Below, in pieces: positions 1-8,387 of a stretch of DNA of 64,000 nucleotides. Location: assembly GCF_030152825.1 (NCBI RefSeq), contig NZ_JASLIP010000007.1, positions 10,303 through 74,302 on the forward strand. The letters are read 5' to 3'. Every line of letters starts with the position of its first letter. The first letter of the stretch is position 1. A program made the position numbers and the translations under genes. Source of the DNA: Corynebacterium sp. GTDB taxonomy: Bacteria; Actinomycetota; Actinomycetes; Mycobacteriales; Mycobacteriaceae. Below the pieces are notes generated by a model, which made no database searches, was not told the origin of the DNA, and saw only the letters and a program-made list of their open reading frames with translations.

Positions 1-298
1 AGGCCAGCGAGGACAGGGTGAAGATCACCATGCCCACGATGTAGACGTTCTTCGGCCCGTATCGGTCCCCCAGCCTGCCGGTGACCAGCAGGGGAACGGC
101 GAAGAAGAGCAGGTAAATCGAGGTCACCCAGATGACCTGGTTATAGCTGGCATTCAGCTGATCCTGCAGGTCGGGGGTGGCCACCGCGACGATGGTCTGA
201 TCCAGAAGGATCATAAAGAAGCCGACGCACAGGGCGATCAGCGAGCGCCACGCGCCTCGGCTTTCCAGGGGTAGCTCCGGGTATTTTTGCTCAGTCAC
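1..298 (-). CDS. MFS transporter, DHA2/EmrB-QacA type (5' part only)
   Basis: Only the first 99 codons lie in the window; the gene runs off the left edge. Translation from the GTG at 298 gives a short polar N-terminus, a first membrane segment ending in LDQTIVAVATPDL, and then GRLGDRYGPK at the first cytoplasmic loop. The first resembles the motif D1 region, and the second is motif A, of 14-helix drug:H+ antiporters. By family it should export drugs or other small molecules from the inner membrane; the substrate cannot be told. An AGGGG stretch lies 2 nt before the GTG, which is close for a ribosome site, so an alternative start is possible. No partner gene is visible. Confidence 0.8.
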   Translation of the reverse strand, partial: MTEQKYPELPLESRGAWRSLIALCVGFFMILLDQTIVAVATPDLQDQLNASYNQVIWVTSIYLLFFAVPLLVTGRLGDRYGPKNVYIVGMVIFTLSSLA

Positions 299-418
299 AG
301 CCCCTATCTAATCATTCAAGTGGCTGTTCGTGGCCCCGACTCGGGGTTCTCCCCTCCCCCGCGCGAGCCGGTGGGCCCTGTAGCTGCACCTCCCGGAAGC
401 AGCTGCGAGCACGCGCGG
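299..418. other. Intergenic, no gene seen
   Basis: A 120-base gap between two minus-strand genes. It is GC-rich and pyrimidine-rich on the plus strand. I see no convincing terminator with a T tract and no gene. Confidence 0.4.
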
Positions 419-1099
419 CTAGAACATGTCGAGGTCGCGGATTTTCGCGCGCAGCTCGGGCAGGCTAGCGCGGAACTCGGGCATGAGGTCGAGCTCCTCC
501 AGCTTGGACAGTGGCTGCCAGCGCAGGTCCTTGGACTCCTCGGTGGGGGCCAGTTCCAGCGGGTAGGGGGCGCGGCCGATCACGGTGGTGTAGCGCCACT
601 CCTTGACCGTGTCGTCGGGCACCTCCCACCAGAACTTGGCGCCAAGGCCGAACACGGCACGCCCGCCGTGGACCGGGTGATAGATCGGGTTATCCAGCAG
701 CGCCTGGCGCACATCACCGTCGCGCTCGATCATGGCGCGCACGGGGTCGAGCAGGTGCTGGTCTTGTGGGCGGACCGCCTCCCGGCGCAGGACGTGGTCG
801 AGCTCCACGCGGGAGGTCACCACGGTATCCACGACCGTCACATCGTTCGGGTCGATCCCGGTTTCCTCCCAGGTCTCCCGCTTCGCGCCCTCCTCGGGAG
901 TTTCCCCATAATCGATCGCCCCGCCCGGCATCGCCCAGGTGTCCCCGCGGTTGGTCCACCATGCGCGGTGCTGCATGAGGACGACCGGCTCCTCCGAACC
1001 CTCGGATGGAGCGCAGAGGAACAGCCCGGCGGCCCCCAAGGTCCCCCACCTGCGGGAACCATCGACGCCAATTGCCCAGCCATCACCCATAGTAACCAT
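419..1099 (-). CDS. Nudix hydrolase
   Basis: A 226-residue Nudix-superfamily protein. The Nudix box is complete: G-x5-E-x7-REUxEExGU reads GAIDYGETPEEGAKRETWEE followed by TGI at about residues 60-82, preceded by MPG. The family hydrolyses nucleoside diphosphates linked to another moiety; substrate here is unknown. The ATG at 1099 is preferred over the upstream in-frame start at 1129, because a TACAGT -10 hexamer (1107-1112) ends 7 nt before it and because 1129 lies inside the gatA terminator hairpin. The C-terminal 120 residues extend past the minimal fold. It could be a sugar-nucleotide or oxidised-nucleotide hydrolase. Confidence 0.85.
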   Translation of the reverse strand: MVTMGDGWAIGVDGSRRWGTLGAAGLFLCAPSEGSEEPVVLMQHRAWWTNRGDTWAMPGGAIDYGETPEEGAKRETWEETGIDPNDVTVVDTVVTSRVELDHVLRREAVRPQDQHLLDPVRAMIERDGDVRQALLDNPIYHPVHGGRAVFGLGAKFWWEVPDDTVKEWRYTTVIGRAPYPLELAPTEESKDLRWQPLSKLEELDLMPEFRASLPELRAKIRDLDMF

Positions 1100-1106
1100 A
1101 GGGTCT

Positions 1107-1112
1107 ACTGTA
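1107..1112 (-). promoter_or_regulatory. -10 hexamer TACAGT, likely leaderless start of Nudix gene
   Basis: TACAGT followed by 7 nt and then ATG at 1099. This TANNNT-7/8 nt-start spacing recurs in the window and would place the transcription start on the start codon. No clear -35 was found. Confidence 0.45.
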
Positions 1113-1119
1113 CGCCAGC

Positions 1120-1154
1120 GGCCCCGCACCCAAATCGAATCTGGGTGCGGGGCC
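1120..1154 (-). terminator. Terminator hairpin after gatA
   Basis: A perfect 13-bp inverted repeat (1120-1132 with 1142-1154, GGCCCCGCACCCA arm) with a 9-nt loop, 26 bases past the gatA stop. There is no strong T tract on the minus strand, so it may act as a weak or Rho-assisted terminator. Confidence 0.6.
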
Positions 1155-1180
1155 GAAAGCTGAGCTGCTGATCCGAGGAC

Positions 1181-2689
1181 TTAGCTCTCGCGGCCTGCCT
1201 CGAAGGCGGAGCCGACGCGGTAGATGCTCTCCTCGCCGTGGGCCGGGCCCATCAGCTGCAGGCCGGTTGGCAGCTGGGTATCGCTGCCCAGGCCGCCCGG
1301 AACGGACATGCCGCAGACACCGGCGAGGTTCAGCGGGAGGGTGAACAGGTCGAAGAGGTACATCTGCAGCGGATCGTCGACCTTCTCGCCCAGCTTGAAG
1401 GCGGTGCTCGGGGTGGTCGGTGCTGCGATGACGTCCACCTGCTCGAAGGCCTTGGCGTAGTCCTGCGCGATGAGGTTACGCACGCGCTGGGCCTGCAGGT
1501 AGTAGGCGTCGTAGTAGCCGACGGACAGGGCGTAGGTGCCCAGCATGATGCGGCGCTTCACCTCCGGACCAAAGCCCTGCGCGCGGCTCAGGCTCATGAC
1601 CTCATCGGCGCTGCGGGTGCCGTCGTCGCCGGCGCGCAGGCCGTAACGCATCCCGTCAAAGCGGGCGAGGTTGGAGGAGATCTCGGAGAACTGGATCAGG
1701 TAGTAGGCATTCAGCGCGTGGTCGAAGTTCGGGCAGTCGACCTCCACGAGCTCCGCGCCCTGGGACTTCAGCTGCTCCAGGTTGGCCTCGTAGCGCTCGC
1801 GCACGCCCGCCTGCAGGGCTTCTGCCTGCTGGAACTGCTTGACCACACCGACCTTCACGCCCTTGAGGTCACCGTTCGCACCCAGCTTGGCGGCTGCGAC
1901 GACGTCGGCGATCTCGTGGCGGGAGGACGTGGCGTCGTTCTGGTCGAAGCCCGCAATCACCTGGTGCAGGCGGGCGGTGTCCTCGACCGTACGGGCCGCC
2001 GGGCCACCCTGGTCCAGGGAGGATGCGCAGGCGATGAGGCCGTAACGGGAGACGGTGCCATAGGTCGGCTTCACACCCACGGTGTTGGTCAACGCAGCCG
2101 GCTGACGGATAGAGCCGCCCGTGTCGGTGCCGATGGCCAGCGGCGCCATGCCCGCAGCCAGCGCGGCGGAGGAGCCACCACCGGAACCACCCGGGGTACG
2201 CTCCAGATCCCATGGGTTGCGGGTCGCGCCATAAGCGGAGTTCTCCGTGGAGGACCCCATCGCGAACTCGTCCATGTTGGTCTTACCCAGGATCGGGATG
2301 CCAGCGCTGCGCAGACGCAGGGTCAGCGTCGCGTCGTAGGGGCTAATGTAGCCCTCGAGCATCTTCGAGCCCGCGGTGGTGGGCGCGTCGGTGGTGACGA
2401 AGGCATCCTTCAGCGCGAGCGGCACGCCGGCCAGGCTCGAGGTCGGCGTATCACCAGCGGCGATGGCGGCGTCGACGTTGTGGGCGGCAGCCAGTGCCTC
2501 GTCGGCGTTGACGTGAATGAAAGCGTTGATCTCCCCATCAACGTCGCTAATGCGGTCCAGGTGAGCCTGGGTCACCTCGACAGAGCTGATTTCCCGCGAG
2601 TGAATCTTCTCTGCCAGTTCGGCGGCGGTCCAGGTCGTGAAGTCGGAGTCCGTACGCTCCCCGACCGTCAGGCGCTGAGCTTCAGTCAT
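1181..2689 (-). CDS. gatA: Glutamyl-/aspartyl-tRNA(Gln/Asn) amidotransferase subunit A
   Basis: 502-residue amidase-signature protein. GatA releases ammonia from glutamine and feeds it to GatB to amidate Glu-tRNA(Gln) (and Asp-tRNA(Asn)). The catalytic triad is visible: Lys in PLALKDAF near residue 95 and the Ser-cisSer pair in GGSGGGSSAALAAG near 170-183, with GTDTGGSIRQPA following. Length is typical. The ATG at 2689 has an AAAGGA ribosome site 6 nt upstream; a TTG codon just upstream is less likely. gatC lies 99 nt upstream on the same strand; gatB is not in the window, as is common in Corynebacterium where gatB is separate. Confidence 0.96.
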   Translation of the reverse strand: MTEAQRLTVGERTDSDFTTWTAAELAEKIHSREISSVEVTQAHLDRISDVDGEINAFIHVNADEALAAAHNVDAAIAAGDTPTSSLAGVPLALKDAFVTTDAPTTAGSKMLEGYISPYDATLTLRLRSAGIPILGKTNMDEFAMGSSTENSAYGATRNPWDLERTPGGSGGGSSAALAAGMAPLAIGTDTGGSIRQPAALTNTVGVKPTYGTVSRYGLIACASSLDQGGPAARTVEDTARLHQVIAGFDQNDATSSRHEIADVVAAAKLGANGDLKGVKVGVVKQFQQAEALQAGVRERYEANLEQLKSQGAELVEVDCPNFDHALNAYYLIQFSEISSNLARFDGMRYGLRAGDDGTRSADEVMSLSRAQGFGPEVKRRIMLGTYALSVGYYDAYYLQAQRVRNLIAQDYAKAFEQVDVIAAPTTPSTAFKLGEKVDDPLQMYLFDLFTLPLNLAGVCGMSVPGGLGSDTQLPTGLQLMGPAHGEESIYRVGSAFEAGRES

Positions 2690-2788
2690 CAATAGTCCTT
2701 TGAGCTGTAATCATCGGCAGCGTGGGTGCGCTGCGTGGAGTTGGTGTTGTTATTCCGGCGTGCCAGCCAGGCACAAAGCTAAGGCAGA

Positions 2789-3094
2789 TTAGTCGGCGAG
2801 GATCTGCGGAACCTGGAAGCGCTGATCCTGCACTGCCGGTGCTTGGTCCAGGGCCTGCTCGGCGGTCAGCACGGGCATGACGACGTCCTCGCGCATCACG
2901 GAGACGGCACCGTCGACGTTCTGAGTCGGGTGGCTCAGTGGCTCAACGCCCTCGGTATCGACCTTAGAGATCGCGGCGACATGCTCGATGATGTCGTCGA
3001 TCTGGTCTGCGTAGCTCTGCAGCTCATCCTCCGGGATCTCGAGGCGTGCCAGCTTGGCCAAGTGGGCAACATTTTCGCGGGAAATTTCAGACAT
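2789..3094 (-). CDS. gatC: Glutamyl-/aspartyl-tRNA amidotransferase subunit C
   Basis: 101-residue GatC, the belt-like subunit that stabilises GatA-GatB. The N-terminal MSEISRENVAHLAKLARL followed by acidic residues is the classical GatC helix-turn start, and the C-terminus carries the expected LSHP and MREDV elements. Upstream in-frame starts at 3100 and 3112 exist, but the ATG at 3094 fits the family start and has TAGAGT ending exactly 7 nt upstream, as expected for a leaderless mRNA. It is divergent from the ACT-domain gene, with about 98 bp of shared promoter region. Confidence 0.95.
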   Translation of the reverse strand: MSEISRENVAHLAKLARLEIPEDELQSYADQIDDIIEHVAAISKVDTEGVEPLSHPTQNVDGAVSVMREDVVMPVLTAEQALDQAPAVQDQRFQVPQILAD

Positions 3095-3101
3095 GCCCAT
3101 A

Positions 3102-3107
3102 ACTCTA
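3102..3107 (-). promoter_or_regulatory. -10 hexamer TAGAGT of gatC-gatA
   Basis: TAGAGT, then TATGGGC (7 nt), then the gatC ATG. This selects the start at 3094 over 3100 and 3112. Confidence 0.5.
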
Positions 3108-3179
3108 GTCAAGGGCGTGCACGTTCACCTAGCATGCCCCGGCCAGAAAAGAACTCCTTAAGTTTTCCGCACGGGTCGC

Positions 3180-3185
3180 TAGACT
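3180..3185 (+). promoter_or_regulatory. -10 hexamer TAGACT of ACT-domain gene
   Basis: TAGACT, then TTGGGGC (7 nt), then ATG at 3193, so the transcript probably starts at the start codon. The GGGG is too close to the ATG to serve as a normal ribosome site. Confidence 0.5.
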
Positions 3186-3192
3186 TTGGGGC

Positions 3193-3885
3193 ATGTCTTA
3201 CTTAATGCGCGTGCGCGTACCCGATTCGCCCGGCGCCCTCGGCAAGATCGCCCAGGCGCTCGGCAACGTCGACGGCAACATCCAAGGCGTCGACATCGTC
3301 GGCTACGACGAAGACGACTCCCTGAACAACGAGATCGTCGTCGTTGACGACATCGTCGTGGACCTGCCCCACGGCACGTTGCCGGACGTCTTGATCACCG
3401 CAGCCCAGGAAGTCGAGGGCGTGTTCGTCGACTCCATCCGCCCGTTCTCCGGCTCGATCGACCGCCGCGGCCAGGTGCAGATGCTGGCCTCCATCGCGGC
3501 GCTGCGCTCCCGCCGCGCTGAGGCCCTGGAGACGCTGATGGCGGATCTGCCGCGCTCCATGTCCGCGGGCTGGGCCATCGTGTTGGATACCGCGCCCCGT
3601 ACCCACCGCATCGCGGCCTCGAGCGCTGCTCCTGAAGACAACGGCCAGGAGCTGGACTCGGCGCCCGTGTGCGAGGCTCGGGTTCTCAACCCCGAGCAGG
3701 AGGACTGGATTCCCGAGCCTTGGGCGGTCATGGACTCCTCGCTTGCCGCCACCCCCATCGAGGGTTCCTCGCTAATCCTCATCGTGGGTCGCCCAGGCGG
3801 CCCGGACTTCCTGCTCTCCGAGGTGGAGCACCTGCGGCAGCTGGGCTGCATCTTGGGCGCGCTATTTTGCGCCGACAATGACTAG
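3193..3885 (+). CDS. ACT-domain amino-acid-binding protein
   Basis: 230 residues. The N-terminal 75 residues form an ACT domain (MSYLMRVRVPDSPGALGKIA, then the GNIQGVDIV strand), the fold used for allosteric amino acid sensing. The rest, with an Arg-rich helix near residues 100-115 and a C-terminal VGRPGGPDFLLSEVEHL, is not a domain I can name. Similar stand-alone ACT proteins sit beside gatC in corynebacteria, so it is conserved rather than recently acquired. The effector ligand is unknown. A pair of imperfect direct repeats begins at the stop codon. Confidence 0.85.
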   Translation: MSYLMRVRVPDSPGALGKIAQALGNVDGNIQGVDIVGYDEDDSLNNEIVVVDDIVVDLPHGTLPDVLITAAQEVEGVFVDSIRPFSGSIDRRGQVQMLASIAALRSRRAEALETLMADLPRSMSAGWAIVLDTAPRTHRIAASSAAPEDNGQELDSAPVCEARVLNPEQEDWIPEPWAVMDSSLAATPIEGSSLILIVGRPGGPDFLLSEVEHLRQLGCILGALFCADND

Positions 3886-3925
3886 TGGCCGGGAACTACT
3901 GGCTCAGGACTAGTGGCCCAGAACT
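3881..3925. repeat. Imperfect tandem repeat after the ACT gene
   Basis: Two 17-nt units (3881-3897 and 3909-3925), both beginning ACTAGTGGCC and ending GAACT, differ at 2 positions and have a 28-bp period. The first unit contains the stop codon of the ACT-domain gene. They lie in the convergent gap with ilvA. Confidence 0.7.
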
Positions 3926-3957
3926 GATGAACCCGATCCGGGCCATTGCCGGGCCGA

Positions 3958-5493
3958 CTAGGCCTGGAGGAAGAACTGGTATGCCGGGCTGGAGCTGACC
4001 TCCGTCGCGTGGTAGCCCAGCTTCTCCAGGTGCTCCGAGAAGTCCGCGTCCCCCTCGACGTTCTCGAATGCGGCGAGTACGCGGCCGTAGTCCATGCCGA
4101 TGCTGCGGTAGTGGAACGCGGAGACGTTCCAGCGGGTGCCCAGCACCTCGAGGAAGCGGATCAGCGCACCCGGGTGCTCCGGGAACTCGAAGGCGAACAC
4201 GCTCTCGGACACCGCGTGCGGCGGCTGGCCGCCGATCATGTAGCGAATGTGCTCCTTGGCGACCTCATCCTCGGACAGGTCGACCACGCCATATCCCGCG
4301 GCCTCCAGGTCCGCCTGGATGGAGGCCCGCTCCTGGTGGCCGGACTTCAGCTGCACACCGACGAAGATCTTCGCCGGCTGGTCGTTTTCGCCCACGCGGT
4401 AGCTGAACTCGGTGACCGCGCGGCTGCCCAGCACCGTGCAGAAGTCCAGGAACGCACCCTTGGCCTCGGGGATGGTCACACCGAACAGCGCCTCGCTGCC
4501 CTCGCCGAGCTCGGAGCGCTCGGAAACGTAGCGCAGCGAGTGGAAGTTCACGTTCGCGCCCGAGAGCACGTGGACCAGTGTCTCATCGCTGACCTCGTGC
4601 TCTGCGCAGAAGCGCTTCAGCCCCGCCAGGGCCACCGCACCGGCGGGCTCGGCGATCGCGCGGGTGTCGTCGAAGATGTCCTTGATCGCCGCGCTGATCT
4701 CGTCGGAGCTAACGGTCACGACCCCATCCAGCCACTTGTTGAGGATGCGGAAGGTCTCGTCGCCGATGCGCTTGACCGCCACGCCCTCGGCGAACAGGCT
4801 CGTGTACGCCAGATCCACCGGTTCGCCAGCCTCCTTGGCTGCCTCGAAGCAAGCGGACTCCTCCGGCTCCACGCCGATGACCTGGATCTCGGGATTCAGC
4901 TGCTTGAGCAGGATCGCCACGCCGGCGGCCAGCCCGCCGCCCCCGATGGGCACGAACACGCGGTCGATCTCCGGGACATCCTGGAAGATCTCCAGGCCAA
5001 TCGTCCCCTGGCCGGCGATGACTGCCTCGTCGTCGAAGGGCGGTACGAAGACCATGCCCTCGGTCTCGGAGAGCTCGATGGCCTTGGCCTTAGCCTCGTC
5101 GAAGTTTGCGCCGTGCAGCAGCACGCTGCCGCCGAATCCCTGCACGGCCGCGACCTTGATCTGCGGGGTGATCTCGGGCATGACGATGGTTGTCTGGATG
5201 CCCAGCTCGCTGCCGGACAGTGCCACGCCCTGCGCGTGGTTGCCCGCCGATGCGGCGACGACGCCCCGGCTGCGGTCCGCCGGGCTGAGCTGCGCCATGC
5301 GGTTGAACGCGCCACGGATCTTGAAGCTGTGCACCGGCTGCAGATCTTCGCGCTTGACGAGCACCCGGTTGTTCAGGCGCTTCGACAGCGACGGCATCGC
5401 GTCGGTGGAGGTGTGCTTGGCCGCCCGGTAGACCGGGGCGGCCACGATGTCCTTGAGGTAATCAGCTGCGGTGGGGTGTGGTGAGGAAGACAT
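3958..5493 (-). CDS. ilvA: Threonine ammonia-lyase (biosynthetic threonine dehydratase), two ACT-like domains
   Basis: 511 residues; PLP enzyme converting threonine to 2-oxobutanoate, the entry to isoleucine synthesis. The PLP lysine is in VHSFKIRGAFNRM near residue 60, SAGNHAQGVA near 85 binds substrate, and the PLP phosphate loop is VPIGGGGLAAG near 175. The catalytic part ends near 330 and is followed by two ACT-like repeats, ALFGVTIPEAKGAFLDF (about 335-420) and ESVFAFEFPEHPGALIRFL (about 430-485). Length and architecture match the E. coli enzyme (514 residues), whereas the C. glutamicum enzyme is shorter (about 436). A TATAAT hexamer sits 8 nt before the ATG. Confidence 0.93.
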   Translation of the reverse strand: MSSSPHPTAADYLKDIVAAPVYRAAKHTSTDAMPSLSKRLNNRVLVKREDLQPVHSFKIRGAFNRMAQLSPADRSRGVVAASAGNHAQGVALSGSELGIQTTIVMPEITPQIKVAAVQGFGGSVLLHGANFDEAKAKAIELSETEGMVFVPPFDDEAVIAGQGTIGLEIFQDVPEIDRVFVPIGGGGLAAGVAILLKQLNPEIQVIGVEPEESACFEAAKEAGEPVDLAYTSLFAEGVAVKRIGDETFRILNKWLDGVVTVSSDEISAAIKDIFDDTRAIAEPAGAVALAGLKRFCAEHEVSDETLVHVLSGANVNFHSLRYVSERSELGEGSEALFGVTIPEAKGAFLDFCTVLGSRAVTEFSYRVGENDQPAKIFVGVQLKSGHQERASIQADLEAAGYGVVDLSEDEVAKEHIRYMIGGQPPHAVSESVFAFEFPEHPGALIRFLEVLGTRWNVSAFHYRSIGMDYGRVLAAFENVEGDADFSEHLEKLGYHATEVSSSPAYQFFLQA

Positions 5494-5501
5494 GTTTTGA
5501 A

Positions 5502-5507
5502 ATTATA
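5502..5507 (-). promoter_or_regulatory. -10 hexamer TATAAT of ilvA
   Basis: A perfect TATAAT followed by TTCAAAAC (8 nt) and the ilvA ATG; no ribosome site lies in between. It sits in the 24-bp gap after the exonuclease gene, so ilvA has its own promoter and a probable leaderless mRNA. Confidence 0.6.
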
Positions 5508-5517
5508 GGCGCCCGGC

Positions 5518-6189
5518 CTATTGCAGCGGCCAGCTGGTGTTCACGTTGGCGTCGCGCCCCTTGGACCGGAAGTACTCCGCCAGGCTGGACTGTTGCTCGT
5601 AGTACCAGGTGGACTGGTCCAACATGAGCTTGTCGGCGCTCATCTGGGTCAGCTCCGGGTGCTCGCGGGCAATCTTCCACGCCACCCGCGCCGCGGCGAT
5701 CGCGTCGGCGGTGGCCTCGTGCGCATTGTCAAGAGCCACCTCGTAGTGCTCGCAAACCGCCCCCAGGGTGCGCTTGCCCTTGCGGTACTGATCGAAGTGG
5801 CGATCCAGCAGCAGCGGGTCGATGACCGGGCCGTCCACGGTGAAGCTCGGGTCTTGGCTGCGCAGCACCGTCAGATCATAGGGCGCATTGAAGACCACGA
5901 GGGTCGCGCCCTCCTCCCAGCCCTGCCGGATCGCCCGGATCGTCTCCGCCAGGACCTCGTCGTGAGGCTTACCGTGCTCCCGTGCGTATTCGGTGGTGAT
6001 GCCGTGCACCGCGCTGGCCTGCTCGGGGATCTCGACGCCTGGGTCGGCGAGCAGTTCGACGTCTTCCACCTGGCTGCCACGGATGCGCACCATGGCGCTG
6101 GTCACGATGCGGGCGGACAGTGGATTGGTGCCGGTGGTCTCTAGGTCGAAGCTCAGCATGTGAGCCGGGTTGAAATGCGCTGCGGTCAT
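5518..6189 (-). CDS. DnaQ-family 3'-5' exonuclease (DEDDh)
   Basis: 223 residues of an RNase T/DnaQ-type exonuclease domain. ExoI motif is LSFDLETTGTNP near residue 13-24, ExoII lies around VVFNAPYDLTVL near 100-110, and ExoIII is HEATADAIAAARVA near 160-175 (the H-x4-D of DEDDh enzymes). It resembles the epsilon proofreading domain but lacks obvious extra domains, and actinobacterial PolC/DnaE1 carries its own proofreading, so a repair or RNA-processing role is more likely. AAGGA precedes the ATG, and TAAAGT lies exactly 7 nt upstream. Divergent from ligA. Confidence 0.88.
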   Translation of the reverse strand: MTAAHFNPAHMLSFDLETTGTNPLSARIVTSAMVRIRGSQVEDVELLADPGVEIPEQASAVHGITTEYAREHGKPHDEVLAETIRAIRQGWEEGATLVVFNAPYDLTVLRSQDPSFTVDGPVIDPLLLDRHFDQYRKGKRTLGAVCEHYEVALDNAHEATADAIAAARVAWKIAREHPELTQMSADKLMLDQSTWYYEQQSSLAEYFRSKGRDANVNTSWPLQ

Positions 6190-6196
6190 GATCCTT

Positions 6197-6202
6197 ACTT
6201 TA
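6197..6202 (-). promoter_or_regulatory. -10 hexamer TAAAGT of exonuclease gene
   Basis: TAAAGT, 7 nt (AAGGATC), then ATG at 6189. It faces the ligA -10 hexamer 36 bp away, forming a compact divergent promoter. Confidence 0.4.
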
Positions 6203-6237
6203 ACCGGAGCGCCAGACAGGCCAGAGCGGGTCCTCGA

Positions 6238-6243
6238 TAGACT
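6238..6243 (+). promoter_or_regulatory. -10 hexamer TAGACT of ligA
   Basis: TAGACT, then 8 nt, then GTG at 6252. A TTG at 6243 overlaps the hexamer itself and so is unlikely to be the start. Confidence 0.45.
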
Positions 6244-6251
6244 TGGATCCC

Positions 6252-8387
6252 GTGAACACTCAATACGATTCCGATTCCTCGCCCGCCGCCAATCCCGCGA
6301 CCTCCGATCCTGCGCTTGCGGAGCTGAGCCAGCAGTGGCAGTCCCTCGCGGACCAGGTCAGGCACCACCGCGAGGTCTACTACTACGGCAGTCCGGAGAT
6401 CTCCGACGCCGAGTTCGACGCCCTGCTCACCCGCCTTCAGGAGTTCGAGAACTCCCACCCCGAGGCGGTGACAGGCCCCAGCCCCACCACCGAGGTCGCC
6501 CCGGCCCCTCCGGAGTCCAGCCCGTTTCGCAACGTGGACCACCAGGAGCCGATGCTCTCGCTCGATAACGTCTTCGACACCGAGCAGCTGAGCTCCTGGC
6601 TGGAACGCACCCCGGCCAAGACCTACCTCACCGAGCTGAAGATCGACGGCGCGTCGATCAACCTGCTCTACCGTAACGGCGTCCTGGACCTCGCTCTCAC
6701 CCGCGGCGACGGCACGACCGGCGAGGACATCACCCACAACGCCCGCACCCTCTCCGATATTCCGGCGCGCCTGCAACCTTCCGAGGACTTCCCGGTCCCG
6801 GAGCTCGTGGAGATCCGCGGCGAGGTGTTCATCCGCGTCGAGGACTTCGCGAAGATGAACGCCCAACGCCAGGCGGAGGGGCTGAAAATGTTTGCGAATC
6901 CGCGCAATGCCGCTGCCGGAGCGATGCGCCAGAAAGACCCGGCGGAGACCGCGCGCCGCCCGCTGCGCCTGATCTGTCACGGCATCGGCGCCCGCGAGGG
7001 CTTCACCCCGGCCTCCCAGCACGCGGCCTACGAGGCGCTGGTGGCCTGGGGTCTGCCGGTGAGCCCGTATACCAAGCAGGTGCACAGCGCCAAGGAGGTC
7101 CTGGAGCAGGTCGCCTACTGGGCGGACCACCGCCACGATGCGGACCACGAGATGGACGGCCTCGTCATCAAGGTCGACGACACAGAGTCCCAGCAGCGGC
7201 ACGGAACAACCAGCCGCGCCCCGCGCTGGGCGATCGCCTATAAGTATCCGCCGGAGGAGGCCCGCACCCGGCTGCACGACATCCGCTTAGGGATCGGCCG
7301 CACCGGCCGGGCGACCCCGTATGCGGTGATGGAGCCGAAGTACGTCGCGGGTTCCACCGTGACCATGGCGACCCTGCACAACCCTTCCGAGGCCCACCGC
7401 AAGGGCGTGCGCCTGGGCGATGAGATCATGATCCGCAAGGCCGGGGAGGTCATCCCGGAGGTGCTCGGCCCGGTGGAGGACGCCCGGAGTGGTGCGGAGC
7501 GCGAGTTCCTCTTCAGCAGCCTGTGCCCGGAGTGCGGCACTCCCCTGGCCCCGGCCCGAGGAGACGATGCGGACTGGCGCTGCCCCAATACCCGCTACTG
7601 CCCCGGCCAGCTGCACACCCGCCTGACCTACATCGCCGGCCGCGGGGCCTTCGACATCGATGCTCTGGGTGAGAAGGCCGCCTATGACCTCATCCATTCC
7701 GGCGTGCTGCCCGACGAGACGGGGCTGTTCTCGCTGACGGAGGAGGATCTGCGCCGCACGGACGCGTATACGACGAAGTCCGGCGCGCTGAATAAGCAGG
7801 GCGAGACGCTGTTGACGACGCTCGCGGCGGCCAAGGAGGTCGACCTGTGGCGCGTCATCGTCGCCCTGTCCATCCGGCACGTCGGACCGACCGCGGCGAA
7901 GGCCCTGGCCAATCACTACGGTTCCATTCCGGACGTCGCCGCCGCCGATGTGGAGACGATGTCCACCGTCGACGGGGTGGGGCCCATCATCGCAGAATCC
8001 GTCCGCGACTGGTTTGCGGTCTCCTGGCATAAAGAGATCGTCGACGCCTGGGCGGCCGCTGGGGTGCGGATGGAGCAGGACGTCACCGAGCAGCCTTCTG
8101 CCGACGCGGCCGGGACTATTCAGGCCGACCTGCTGGCCGGGTTGAGCATCGTTGTCACGGGCACGCTGGAGGACTTCGACCGCAGCAGCGCGAAGGAGGC
8201 CATCGAGTCCCGCGGCGGGAAGGCGACCGGCAGCGTGTCCAAGAAGACGGATTATCTGGTCGCCGGGGCCAAGGCCGGCTCGAAGCTCACGAAGGCCGAG
8301 GAGCTGGGCATCCCGGTGCTCGACGAAGCCGGGTTCCACAAGCTGCTGAGCGAGGGGCCGGGCGAGGACAGCGAGGGTGGAGCTTAG
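6252..8387 (+). CDS. ligA: NAD+-dependent DNA ligase
   Basis: 711 residues; seals nicks in replication and repair using NAD+. Domain order is complete: Ia (YYYGSPEISDAEFD near residue 40-55), adenylation site TELKIDGAS (about 125), OB fold with GRTGRATPYA (about 350), Cys4 zinc finger (CPECG ... CPNTRYCPG, about 423-452), helix-hairpin-helix repeats (about 480-600), and a C-terminal BRCT (LSIVVTGTLEDF to DYLVAGAKAGSKL). I choose GTG 6252 because the upstream TTG overlaps the -10. The stop overlaps the stop of the convergent MetE-like gene (TTAG, 8384-8387). Confidence 0.97.
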   Translation: MNTQYDSDSSPAANPATSDPALAELSQQWQSLADQVRHHREVYYYGSPEISDAEFDALLTRLQEFENSHPEAVTGPSPTTEVAPAPPESSPFRNVDHQEPMLSLDNVFDTEQLSSWLERTPAKTYLTELKIDGASINLLYRNGVLDLALTRGDGTTGEDITHNARTLSDIPARLQPSEDFPVPELVEIRGEVFIRVEDFAKMNAQRQAEGLKMFANPRNAAAGAMRQKDPAETARRPLRLICHGIGAREGFTPASQHAAYEALVAWGLPVSPYTKQVHSAKEVLEQVAYWADHRHDADHEMDGLVIKVDDTESQQRHGTTSRAPRWAIAYKYPPEEARTRLHDIRLGIGRTGRATPYAVMEPKYVAGSTVTMATLHNPSEAHRKGVRLGDEIMIRKAGEVIPEVLGPVEDARSGAEREFLFSSLCPECGTPLAPARGDDADWRCPNTRYCPGQLHTRLTYIAGRGAFDIDALGEKAAYDLIHSGVLPDETGLFSLTEEDLRRTDAYTTKSGALNKQGETLLTTLAAAKEVDLWRVIVALSIRHVGPTAAKALANHYGSIPDVAAADVETMSTVDGVGPIIAESVRDWFAVSWHKEIVDAWAAAGVRMEQDVTEQPSADAAGTIQADLLAGLSIVVTGTLEDFDRSSAKEAIESRGGKATGSVSKKTDYLVAGAKAGSKLTKAEELGIPVLDEAGFHKLLSEGPGEDSEGGA

